In this document: positions 52,922 to 60,423 of the stretch, one piece after another
How positions within the stretch are numbered: the first letter of the stretch is position 1
How the letters are laid out: the number at the start of each line of letters is the position of its first letter
Source: DAOUBP01 sp964513075
GTDB taxonomy: Bacteria; Chloroflexota; Anaerolineae; CG2-30-64-16
Direction of reading: 5' to 3'
Assembly (NCBI GenBank): GCA_964513075.1
Contig: CAZELR010000016.1
Span: 1 to 64,000 of the forward strand
DNA length: 64,000 nucleotides
Translations under genes and position numbers: made by a program
Notes under the pieces: generated by a model
Told to the model about the DNA's origin: nothing
The model's input: only the letters and a program-made list of their open reading frames with translations
The model's database searches: none

Positions 52922-53953
52922 TCAATAGAATTTTCTCAAATCCATCCCCGTATACAGCCCTGCTACCTGCTCAGCGTAGCCGTTGAACGGCAGCGTCGGG
53001 CGCCGCTTCAGCTCGCCGATGCGCTGCTCGGCGGCCTGCGACCAGCGCGGGTGAGGCACGTCCGGGTTGACGTTGGCGTAGAAGCCGTATTCGTTCGGCG
53101 CGGCGATCATCCACAGCGAGGAGGGCTGCTCCGCCACGAGGTCGATCTTCACGATCGATTTGATGCTCTTGAAGCCGTACTTCCACGGCACGACCAGGCG
53201 CAAGGGTGCGCCGTTCTGGGGCAGCAGTTGTTTGCCGTAGAGGCCCACCGAGAGCAGGGTCAGGTCGTGCAGCGCTTCGTCCAGGCGCAATCCTTCGACG
53301 TAGGGCCACTCGAAATCGCCTCGGCTTTGGCCCGGCATCTGTGCGGGATCGAGCAGCGTCTCGAAGCGGATGTATTTTGCATCGCCCAGCGGCTCGACCT
53401 CAGCCAACAGGTCTTTCAACGGGAAGCCCAGCCACGGGATCACCATCGACCAGGTTTCTACGCAGCGCAGGCGATAGACGCGCTCCTGGCTGGGGAACCG
53501 GCGGAGCAGGTCCTCGATGCCGAAGGTTTTGGGTTCCTTCACCAGCCCGCCCACCGTCACCGTCCAGGGTGCGGTGCGGAAGTTCTTGGCCTGGCGCGCG
53601 GGATCGCCTTTGCCGGTGCCGAACTCATAGAAGTTGGTGTAAGTAGTCGCGTCGGCGTAGGGGGTCAACGCGTCACCCAGCTCGTCCTTGTCCTGGCGGG
53701 CGGTTGGCTGCGCGTCCGCGGGGAGCAGCGCGCCGGCAGCGGCCGGCGTTTGCACCGGAAGGGCCGTGGGCGCCGTGGTCGGGCCTTGTCCTGAGCCTGC
53801 CGAAGGGCCGGTTTGATTCGGTGTTGCACAGGCTGCCAGCGCCAACGAGCCGACCGCCAGGCCGAGCCCGCGCATGAACTTGCGGCGGTTCAGGTAGACG
53901 CTCTCGGGCGTGATCTCGGATGACGGGATCTGTGGGATGTTGTTGTTTGACAT
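52922..53953 (-). CDS. msrP: MsrP/YedY-like molybdopterin oxidoreductase, Tat lipoprotein
   Basis: 343 residues from ATG 53953; longer frames lie in repeat DNA. NRRKFMRGLGLAVGSLALAAC combines a twin-arginine motif with a lipobox Cys; classical MsrP has no lipid anchor. The sulfite-oxidase-fold core includes PWTVTVGGLV, RLRCVETWSMVIPWLGFPL (Cys is the molybdenum ligand), GAPLRLVVPWKYGFKSIKSI. The family reduces methionine sulfoxide in periplasmic proteins with the haem partner MsrQ, which is not in the window. Being next to another Moco enzyme operon is consistent. Confidence 0.88.
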   Translation of the reverse strand: MSNNNIPQIPSSEITPESVYLNRRKFMRGLGLAVGSLALAACATPNQTGPSAGSGQGPTTAPTALPVQTPAAAGALLPADAQPTARQDKDELGDALTPYADATTYTNFYEFGTGKGDPARQAKNFRTAPWTVTVGGLVKEPKTFGIEDLLRRFPSQERVYRLRCVETWSMVIPWLGFPLKDLLAEVEPLGDAKYIRFETLLDPAQMPGQSRGDFEWPYVEGLRLDEALHDLTLLSVGLYGKQLLPQNGAPLRLVVPWKYGFKSIKSIVKIDLVAEQPSSLWMIAAPNEYGFYANVNPDVPHPRWSQAAEQRIGELKRRPTLPFNGYAEQVAGLYTGMDLRKFY

Positions 53954-54059
53954 ATGATCCTCGCATGTCGCAATCCAGCGGATTGCGGTACAGGTCACCA
54001 CATTACCATGAGAGGATTGTCGGGTCTGTAAGCCAGTTCCCGCACGGCGCGTTTTATCC

Positions 54060-54094
54060 AGAGTTGCCAACTTTTTCACAAAGTTGGCAACTCT
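54060..54094. repeat. 35-bp hairpin repeat between msrP and the Mo-hydroxylase gene
   Basis: AGAGTTGCCAACTTT (54060-54074) and AAAGTTGGCAACTCT (54080-54094) are perfect complements around five bases. It directly follows the minus-strand gene ending at 54099 and may end its transcript, although no U-run follows. Confidence 0.75.
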
Positions 54095-54098
54095 AGCT

Positions 54099-57089
54099 CT
54101 ATGTTCTGTGTAGCGCGCGCCAGACACGCTCCGGGGTCAGCGGGATGACCGGAATCTGCACGCCGGTGGCGTTGTACACGGCGTTTGCCACGGCCGGGCC
54201 CACGCCATCCAGCGGGATCTCGGCCACGGCCTTGACCCCGAACGGGTGGGTCGGCTCATAGGTCTGGATGAAGCGCACCTGCATCTCAGGCATCTCGTCG
54301 GCGGCGAAGATGCGGTAGTCGCCGAAGCGCGGGTTGACCAGCCGGCCGTTCTCGTCGAACAGCATCTCTTCGCAGACGGCGTAGCCCAGCGCCTGGGTCA
54401 TGCCGCCCTCGATTTGGCTGACGGCCGCGGCAGGGTTGACGATCATGCCGCAGTCCAGCACCATCACCAGCTTGTTCACCGTCACCTGGCCGGTGCCGGT
54501 GTCCACCGTCACGTCCGCGAACTGCGCGGCGAACGGCGGCGGGCTGGCCGGGCTGACGTAGGAGCCGACGGCCATGATCTGATGCTGGCCGGTCTTGTGC
54601 AGGCTGTGCAGCGCGATCTCGGCCAGCGTGACGCTGCGGCCGTCGGGCGCCCAGGCCTGGCGGTCGGCCAGCATGATCTCCTCGGCCGGCGCGTCCAGGA
54701 TCTGGCCGGCCACCGCTTTGATCTGCTCCGCCACCTTGCGCGCCGCTTCGACGACGGCCGCGCCGGAGATGTAGGTCGTGCTGCTGGCGTACGCGCCCAC
54801 GTCGAACGGGGTGAAGTCGGTGTCGGAGGAGTAGGTGATGAAGTCTTCGGGCGGGCAGCCCAACACCTCGGCCGCCATCTGGGTCAGCACGGTGTCGGAG
54901 CCGGTCCCCAGGTCGGTGGCGCCCACCAGCAGGTTGAAGCTCCCGTCGTCGTTCATCTTGAGGCTGGCCGCGCCCATGTCCAGGTTGGGGATGGCCGTGC
55001 CCTGCATGACGAGCGCGACGCCCTTGCCCCGCCGCAGGGGAGAGGGGGAGAGGGGGAGCGGGGGTGAATCTTCTCTCCCCTTCTCCCACTCGATCAGCTC
55101 GGCGCCCAGGCGCGCGCACTCGTTGATCGCGTTGGTGAGGATCAGCTCGCCGTGCGCTTCGCGGCCTTCGCTGAACACCTTGGACATCGGGTGCTCTTCG
55201 CCGGCCTGGAGGACGTTCAGCAGCCGGAACTGGAGCGGGTCGAGGCCCAGCTCGTGCGCGATGCGTTCCATGTGGCTTTCCAGCGGGAAGAAGCCCTGCG
55301 GCACGCCGTAGCCGCGGTACGCGCCGGAGGTCGGCTTGTTGGTGTAGACCACTTCGGCCACGAAGCGGATGTTCGACCGGCCATCCGGTCCCTTGTTTGC
55401 CGGGTAGAGCGACATCGCCTTGTGACCGGTGTTGCCGTTGACGGTGAGCGCATGGTTGCCGAACGCGCCCGTGTCGGAGAGGGCGATCATCTCGTTGGCC
55501 ACCATGCGGCCATCCCGCATCACGCCGGTGCGCATGCGGACGATCATCGGGTGGCGCGAGGTGCTGGCCATGAACTGCTCCTCGCGCGTGTATTCCAGCT
55601 TGACCGGCCGCTTGGTGGCGATGGTCAGGTGCGCGCAGATGTCCTCGATCATCACTTCTTGCTTGTTGCCGAACCCGCCGCCGACCCGCGGCTTGATCAC
55701 GCGGATGCGCTTGATGGGCAGGCCCAGCACCGGCGCAAGGATCCGGCGGGCGTGGAACGGCACCTGCGTGCTGGTGCGGATGACCATGCGGTCGTCCTCA
55801 TCCCAGTAGGTGATGCAGACGAACGGCTCGATGGGCGCCTGCTGCACGCGCGGCACCTCGTATTCCCCTTCGAACACGTAATCGGCCGTCTTCAGCGCCT
55901 CGTCGACGTTGCCCAGCTCCATGTGGATGTGCGCGGCCAGGTTGCGCTTGGGATCGCACTCGGCGAACGGCACGTAGTCCGGCTCGTCGTGGATGATCGG
56001 CGCGCCCGGGTTCATGCTCTCGCGCGAGTCGAGCACCGCGGGCAGCTCCTCATACTCGACTTCGATGAGCGACAGCGCCCGCTGCGCGATCTCCTCGGAC
56101 TCGGCCGCGACCGCGGCCACCCGGTCGCCGACGAAGCGCATCTTGCGGTCCAGGCTGACGAAATCCAGCGGGCTGGGGATGGGGTGCGACTGGCCCGCGG
56201 TGGAGAACATCACGCGCGGCACGTCCCGGTAGGTCAGCACCGCATGGACGCCAGGCAGCGCGCGCGCCTTGCTGACGTCGATGCGCTTGATGACGCCGTG
56301 CGCGATGGGGCTGTGCAGAATCTTGCCGACCAGCATGCCGCGCAGCTCGACGTCGGCCACGAAGGCCGGCTTGCCCTGGGCCAGCTTGACGGCGTCCACC
56401 TTCGGCTCGGAGACGCCCACGTGCACCGTCTCTGCTGGGGCGACGACCAGGGTCGGCAGGTGGACCTGGGTTTGGGGGCCGACGAAGGACGAAGGACCAA
56501 CGACGGAGGACGGCTCGACCGGCGGCTCGGCTTCGGGCGGCGCGGGCGGCAGGTCCATCACGTTGATGGGCGGGTCGAGGCGACCCGGCAGCGGCGGGAC
56601 TTCTTCCCCGCGCATCTGCGCGGCCGCGCGCAGCACGGCCGCGACCGGCTTGACGTAACCGCTGCACCGGCACAGCACGCCGGAGAGCGCTTCGCGCACC
56701 TCGGCCTCGGTGGGGTCGGGATTTTGCGCCAGCAGCGCGTCCGCGGCCAGGAGCTGCGCGGGGGTGCAGTAGCCGCACTGGATCGCGCCGGCCTCGATGA
56801 ACGCCTGTTGGAGGGGATGCAGGCCCTCGGTGTGCCTCCAGCCCTGCACCGGGTGTTCGCCCAGCCCTTCGACGGTGTCTACCGTGTGGCCGCCGGCCTG
56901 GGCCGCCAGCATGGTGCACGAGGTGACCGGCAGGCCATCGAGCAGCACGGTGCACGCGCCGCACTCGCCCGTTTCGCAGCCGTGTTTGACGCCGAAGATG
57001 CCGTGGCGCCGCAGCGCGTCCAGCAGCGATTCGTTGGCCGCAATATCCCAGGTTCGGGGGGTGTTGTTGAGGGTGAAGTTGAGTTGCAT
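54099..57089 (-). CDS. xanthine-dehydrogenase-family Mo hydroxylase, fused [2Fe-2S] and Mo subunits
   Basis: 996 residues from ATG 57089; upstream in-frame codons are translated repeat DNA. Residues 1-150 carry two [2Fe-2S] clusters (GCETGECGACTV and CGYCTPAQLL ... LCRCSGYVKP). A linker with PPAPPEAEPP follows, then the a/b hammerhead domain from about 210 and the Mo-binding domains (GGGFGNKQEVMIED, SGAYRGYGVPQGFFPLESHMERIAHELG, DLGTGSDTVLTQMAAEVLG). Substrate class (purine, aldehyde or CO) is undetermined. The CoxL AYRCSFR loop is absent, so CO dehydrogenase is unlikely. A short in-frame insertion near residue 675 comes from repeat DNA. Paired with the FAD subunit at 57197. Confidence 0.93.
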   Translation of the reverse strand: MQLNFTLNNTPRTWDIAANESLLDALRRHGIFGVKHGCETGECGACTVLLDGLPVTSCTMLAAQAGGHTVDTVEGLGEHPVQGWRHTEGLHPLQQAFIEAGAIQCGYCTPAQLLAADALLAQNPDPTEAEVREALSGVLCRCSGYVKPVAAVLRAAAQMRGEEVPPLPGRLDPPINVMDLPPAPPEAEPPVEPSSVVGPSSFVGPQTQVHLPTLVVAPAETVHVGVSEPKVDAVKLAQGKPAFVADVELRGMLVGKILHSPIAHGVIKRIDVSKARALPGVHAVLTYRDVPRVMFSTAGQSHPIPSPLDFVSLDRKMRFVGDRVAAVAAESEEIAQRALSLIEVEYEELPAVLDSRESMNPGAPIIHDEPDYVPFAECDPKRNLAAHIHMELGNVDEALKTADYVFEGEYEVPRVQQAPIEPFVCITYWDEDDRMVIRTSTQVPFHARRILAPVLGLPIKRIRVIKPRVGGGFGNKQEVMIEDICAHLTIATKRPVKLEYTREEQFMASTSRHPMIVRMRTGVMRDGRMVANEMIALSDTGAFGNHALTVNGNTGHKAMSLYPANKGPDGRSNIRFVAEVVYTNKPTSGAYRGYGVPQGFFPLESHMERIAHELGLDPLQFRLLNVLQAGEEHPMSKVFSEGREAHGELILTNAINECARLGAELIEWEKGREDSPPLPLSPSPLRRGKGVALVMQGTAIPNLDMGAASLKMNDDGSFNLLVGATDLGTGSDTVLTQMAAEVLGCPPEDFITYSSDTDFTPFDVGAYASSTTYISGAAVVEAARKVAEQIKAVAGQILDAPAEEIMLADRQAWAPDGRSVTLAEIALHSLHKTGQHQIMAVGSYVSPASPPPFAAQFADVTVDTGTGQVTVNKLVMVLDCGMIVNPAAAVSQIEGGMTQALGYAVCEEMLFDENGRLVNPRFGDYRIFAADEMPEMQVRFIQTYEPTHPFGVKAVAEIPLDGVGPAVANAVYNATGVQIPVIPLTPERVWRALHRT

Positions 57090-57101
57090 TGTTGCATTCC
57101 T

Positions 57102-57202
57102 TGCGTGGTGCGTGGTGCGTGTTGCGTATTGCGTGGTGCGTATTGCGTACTGCGTTGTCATGATCGAGGTGCGAAGTACGCAGTACGTTGTACGGACTAC
57201 GC
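57102..57202. repeat. GCGTATTGCGTACT repeat tract, inverse copy of 25631-25741
   Basis: Degenerate units of TGCGTATTGCGTGG/TGCGTACTGCGT fill the gap between the two subunit genes and run through the FAD-subunit stop. On the minus strand they read ACGCAATACGC, as at 25674-25741. It also contains GCGAAGTACGCAGTACG, matching the hairpin part of the other tract. Confidence 0.82.
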
Positions 57203-58114
57203 GGCCTGGGCTGTGTTCCATGCTTGTTGCAGCGCGCGCTCGGCCAGCACGCCGGCCATGGCTTTGCGATACTCGGTGCTGCCGCGGAAGTCGCCGGTCG
57301 GGTGCACCAGCTCGGCCGCGCGGGCGGCGGCGGCCGCGAGCAGGTCTGCGGTGAGCGGCTGGCCTGCGAGCAGGGCTTCCACCTCGGGCAGGCGCACGGG
57401 AAGGGGCGCAATGCCGCCCAGCGCCAACCGTGCGTGGATGCAGGCGCCGTACGCGACCGAGATCGCTGCGGCCGCGACCACGATGGGCGCGTCGGCCGGG
57501 GTGCGCGCCACGTCGGCCAGCGCGTAGCCGGTCAGCCGGCCGGGCGGCAGCGGCACGACCACGTCGGTAATCAGCGCGGGTGCGGCCAGGAGCTGCTGGC
57601 GGTCGGGGATGAACTCGGCCAGCGACAGGGTGCGATAGCCGGCGCGGGAGCAGAGCAGGAGGCGCGCGTCGCAGGCCAGCAGCGCGACCACCAGCGGATC
57701 ATTTGCTGCGGCCGCGACCAGTGCGCCGCCCAACGTGGCCCGGTTGCGCTGCACGCTGCCGCCCCAGCGCCGGGCGCCGGCCGCGACGATGCGCAGCGGC
57801 GTGTCTTTGGCGGCATGGGAGGTCGGGCCCGGGGCGGGGGACTTCCAATCGAGTTCAGCGAGCCGGGCGCGCGTGACCAGGGCCTTGGCGCTCAACGCGC
57901 CCAGGCTGGGATCGAGCGAAACGTCGTCAAGCCCGAGGCTTTGCAGGTCGACCACCGCCTCGACGGCGTCGTCTCCGGCGCCGATCAGCGCATCGCCGCC
58001 GGCCAGGGGCACGGTGCGGATATCGGGGCGGGCGAGGAGCTCGAGCGCGCGCGCCAGGCCATCCTGCTGGCCGTCGTCGGCGGGTCGAAAATATTGGCGC
58101 AGGTTCAACAGCAT
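57197..58114 (-). CDS. FAD-binding subunit of the Mo hydroxylase
   Basis: 305 residues from ATG 58114 behind AGGAGG. It is the XdhB/CoxM type FAD-binding domain: VPLAGGDALIGAG, GSVQRNRATLGGALVAAAANDPLVVALLACDARL, and a C-terminal CO-dehydrogenase flavoprotein domain with RLALGGIAPLPVRLPEVEALLAGQPL. It passes electrons from the 2Fe-2S clusters to NAD or a quinone. First gene of the operon, controlled by the promoter/palindrome at 58144-58192. Confidence 0.92.
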   Translation of the reverse strand: MLLNLRQYFRPADDGQQDGLARALELLARPDIRTVPLAGGDALIGAGDDAVEAVVDLQSLGLDDVSLDPSLGALSAKALVTRARLAELDWKSPAPGPTSHAAKDTPLRIVAAGARRWGGSVQRNRATLGGALVAAAANDPLVVALLACDARLLLCSRAGYRTLSLAEFIPDRQQLLAAPALITDVVVPLPPGRLTGYALADVARTPADAPIVVAAAAISVAYGACIHARLALGGIAPLPVRLPEVEALLAGQPLTADLLAAAAARAAELVHPTGDFRGSTEYRKAMAGVLAERALQQAWNTAQAA

Positions 58115-58143
58115 CGGAGAACCTCCTGGGGGATTAATCACAG

Positions 58144-58192
58144 ATCGAACCTATCTGCGAATCGGTCCGATTCACAGATAGGTTCGATTATA
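58144..58192 (-). promoter_or_regulatory. Mo-hydroxylase promoter and 45-bp near-perfect palindrome
   Basis: On the minus strand a perfect -10 TATAAT lies at 58187-58192. The palindrome 58144-58188 (half-site ATCGAACCTATCTG then GAATCGG) matches at 21 of 22 base pairs around one central base and covers the expected transcription start. It should bind a dimeric or tetrameric regulator that represses the operon. The -35 is not clear. Confidence 0.82.
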
Positions 58193-58309
58193 GCACACTA
58201 TCGGTCGATGCGCACGCGTTTCACTGTCGGGCGCGGGAGCCCGACTCCGTCAGTTGCAACATTTCACGGAGAAATCGCCAAGGCGCGCGTTCCTGAGGTT
58301 CGGCAATGC

Positions 58310-58320
58310 TATGATACAAT
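58310..58320 (+). promoter_or_regulatory. -10 region at a leaderless ATG
   Basis: TATGAT (58310-58315) and TACAAT (58315-58320) overlap; the ATG at 58327 is seven bases after the second. No ribosome site is present, so a leaderless transcript is likely. Confidence 0.55.
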
Positions 58321-58326
58321 GCCGGC

Positions 58327-59319
58327 ATGCATCGTGGGTTTCGCACACTGCTTCTGACGGCCCTGGGCGGCGCGGCCGGGGGGTTGTTTTACGCGTACTT
58401 CATCGAACGCTCGCGCGTCCGGCTGGATCGCTTCACGATCGAGGTCGATAAGGCCGGCCTGCCGCCGGAAGGGATCGTGATCCTGCACCTGTCGGACCTG
58501 CACTGCCGCGCGGCCGAGCGGGTGCAGGCGGTCAAGCTGGCGCGGCTGCGGCGCCTGCTGGCAGACGAGCCGGTGGATATCGTCGCGTTCACGGGTGATC
58601 TGATTCACGACATGGCCGGGCTGCCCACCGCGTTGACGTGTCTGGGCGAGCTGCACCCGCGCGGGGGCGCCTTCAGTGTGCCGGGCAACCGGGATTATTG
58701 GGTGTCCGGGTTCCGGGCGTTGTTGGGTCGCAAGGATGAGCGCGCGGGCCAATCCGCCTGGCAGCAGCTCGAAGGGACGGCGAGGCGGCTGCGCAGCCTT
58801 CTCGGCCGTTTGTTTCGCAATGAGCGCCAGCTGCTGCAACTGCAGCGTAACGATGTGGCGGCCATGCATGCGGCGCTGGCCGATCACGGGGTGCAGCCGC
58901 TGGTCAACCGGGCGCAACACGTGCAACAGGCCGGAATGGAACTGTGGGTGGCGGGGATCGATGATTTGAGCCACGGCAAGCCCGATTTGGACGCGGCGTT
59001 AGCCGGCGTTCCGGCCGGGTCCCTGCTGATCCTGCTGGCCCATAACCCCGACGTCTGGCTGGATGCGCGCGCACAGCGTGCAGACCTGGTCCTGGCCGGC
59101 CATACCCACGGCGGGCAACTCCGACTGCCGCTGCTGGGCGCGCTGTATCGCCAGGGCACACATCTCAGCCGGCGGCGGGCGGCCGGCTGGTTTCAGCGGG
59201 GCGCGACACGGCTGTTTGTGAGTCGCGGCCTGGGTGAGAGTTTCCCGCTGCGGTTCGGCGCGCCGCTGCAGGCCGTGTTGATCCGCGTGCTGCCGGGCGG
59301 TCGGAGCAGCCAGCTATGA
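58327..59319 (+). CDS. calcineurin-like metallophosphoesterase with altered GNHD motif
   Basis: 330 residues. An N-terminal hydrophobic anchor (about 7-25) precedes a YkuE/YaeI-like phosphoesterase. Metal motifs: HLSDLHC (53-60), FTGDLIH, GNRDYW (120-125), LAHNPD, and GHTHGGQ. The usual third motif is GNHD; here Arg122 replaces the catalytic His, while the metal-ligand Asn121 remains. Activity may be reduced or changed. Membrane-anchored members hydrolyse lipid-linked or nucleotide phosphates. The next gene is a paralogue with an intact motif, overlapping by 4 bp. Confidence 0.86.
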   Translation: MHRGFRTLLLTALGGAAGGLFYAYFIERSRVRLDRFTIEVDKAGLPPEGIVILHLSDLHCRAAERVQAVKLARLRRLLADEPVDIVAFTGDLIHDMAGLPTALTCLGELHPRGGAFSVPGNRDYWVSGFRALLGRKDERAGQSAWQQLEGTARRLRSLLGRLFRNERQLLQLQRNDVAAMHAALADHGVQPLVNRAQHVQQAGMELWVAGIDDLSHGKPDLDAALAGVPAGSLLILLAHNPDVWLDARAQRADLVLAGHTHGGQLRLPLLGALYRQGTHLSRRRAAGWFQRGATRLFVSRGLGESFPLRFGAPLQAVLIRVLPGGRSSQL

Positions 59320-60350
59320 AATGGTTATTAAAGAGTGCGCTGGCCGCGCTGGGCCTCGGTGCGCTGGCCGCGGTGTATGCGACGAAAGTGGAGCGAGCCC
59401 GTGTGCAGCTCGATCGTTATGAGGTCGAGATCGATGCGGCCGGTTTGCAATCGGCCGGTTTGCAAGCGACCGGTTTGCCGCCAGCCGGTTTACCACCTGG
59501 CGGCTTGACGATCCTGCACCTGTCCGATTTTCACTTCCGCGCCCGCGGTGCGGTCCAGGCGCGCAAGATTGCCCGGTTGTTGGCGCTGCTGGCGAACGAG
59601 CGCTACGATGTGCTCGTGTTGACGGGCGACCTGGTGCACGATGCCGCGGGTTTTCCGGTCGCGTTGGCGCTGGTCGAGCGGCTGTCGCCGCGCCTGGCTG
59701 CGTTTGTGTGCCCCGGCAACCATGACTATGCCGAGTACTCGGTGTGGGGCGTTTTTGGCCATACCTGGCGGGAAGGCGGCGCGGGCAGCCGGCTGGCCCT
59801 GGCGAACCTCGGGCCGGCGGCTGTCAAGCTGGTCGACTTCGCCCGGAAGGTGCTGCGCAACGAGTTGGTGCGCCTGCCGGTGGCGTTCAACGATGTGCCG
59901 GGCATGTTGGCCGCGCTGGCCAGCCGCGGGGTGACGCCGTTGGTGAATCGGGCCGCACCGTTGGCGGTGGGAGAGGCGACGGTGTGGTTCGCGGGCATCG
60001 ACGATGCGCTGGAAGGACAGGCTGACCTGGCTGCGGCCCTGGGCGGCGCGCCGGCCGGCGCAGCGTTGGTGCTGCTGGCCCATAACCCGGACGTCTGGCT
60101 CGATCCGCGCGCGGCACGGGCCCACCTGGTGCTGGCGGGGCACACGCACGGCGGCCAGGTGCGGCTGCCTGTGATCGGTGCGATTCACACCCAGGGCACG
60201 CATCTGACGCGCGGCCGGCCGGCCGGGTGGTTCCACCGGGGGAGCAGCCACATGTTCGTGAGTCGCGGCCTGGGCGAAAGCATCCCGCTGCGGTTTGGGG
60301 TCAGGCCGCAGGCCGCGTTGATCCGGTTGGTCAACGCGCGTGGTTCGTAA
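59316..60350 (+). CDS. calcineurin-like metallophosphoesterase, paralogue
   Basis: 344 residues. N-terminal anchor (about 5-23), then HLSDFHF, LTGDLVHD, GNHDYAE (intact, His136), AHNPDVWLD, GHTHGGQ. Residues 42-61 are four tandem pentads, (A/T)GL(Q/P)x, encoded by 15-bp repeats between the anchor and the catalytic domain. About half of the residues match the upstream paralogue by eye (both keep the ARVxLDRxxxEVD and VSRGLGES segments), so this is a tandem duplication. Substrate unknown. Confidence 0.88.
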   Translation: MKWLLKSALAALGLGALAAVYATKVERARVQLDRYEVEIDAAGLQSAGLQATGLPPAGLPPGGLTILHLSDFHFRARGAVQARKIARLLALLANERYDVLVLTGDLVHDAAGFPVALALVERLSPRLAAFVCPGNHDYAEYSVWGVFGHTWREGGAGSRLALANLGPAAVKLVDFARKVLRNELVRLPVAFNDVPGMLAALASRGVTPLVNRAAPLAVGEATVWFAGIDDALEGQADLAAALGGAPAGAALVLLAHNPDVWLDPRAARAHLVLAGHTHGGQVRLPVIGAIHTQGTHLTRGRPAGWFHRGSSHMFVSRGLGESIPLRFGVRPQAALIRLVNARGS

Positions 60351-60357
60351 GAGATGC

Positions 60358-60402
60358 AAAAAAGCAAGCCGGATTTCAGGGAGAAATCCGGCTTGCTTTT
60401 TT
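60358..60402. terminator. strong bidirectional rho-independent terminator
   Basis: A 20-bp perfect stem: 60358-60377 (AAAAAAGCAAGCCGG...) with 60383-60402, loop of five, ending in a T6 run on both strands. It separates the phosphoesterase genes from the convergent pyruvate kinase gene. Confidence 0.95.
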
Positions 60403-60423
60403 GTGTGGTTTATTTTGCGCCTA

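Noticed and set aside
54099..57089. Aerobic CO dehydrogenase large subunit
   Set aside because: The AYRCSFR active-site loop of CoxL is not present and the 2Fe-2S domain is fused, unlike Cox enzymes.
57090..57221. N-terminal extension of the Mo-hydroxylase (MEHSPGRVV...)
   Set aside because: It is the translation of the ACGCAATACGC repeat and overlaps the FAD-subunit stop; the family N-terminus begins at 57089.
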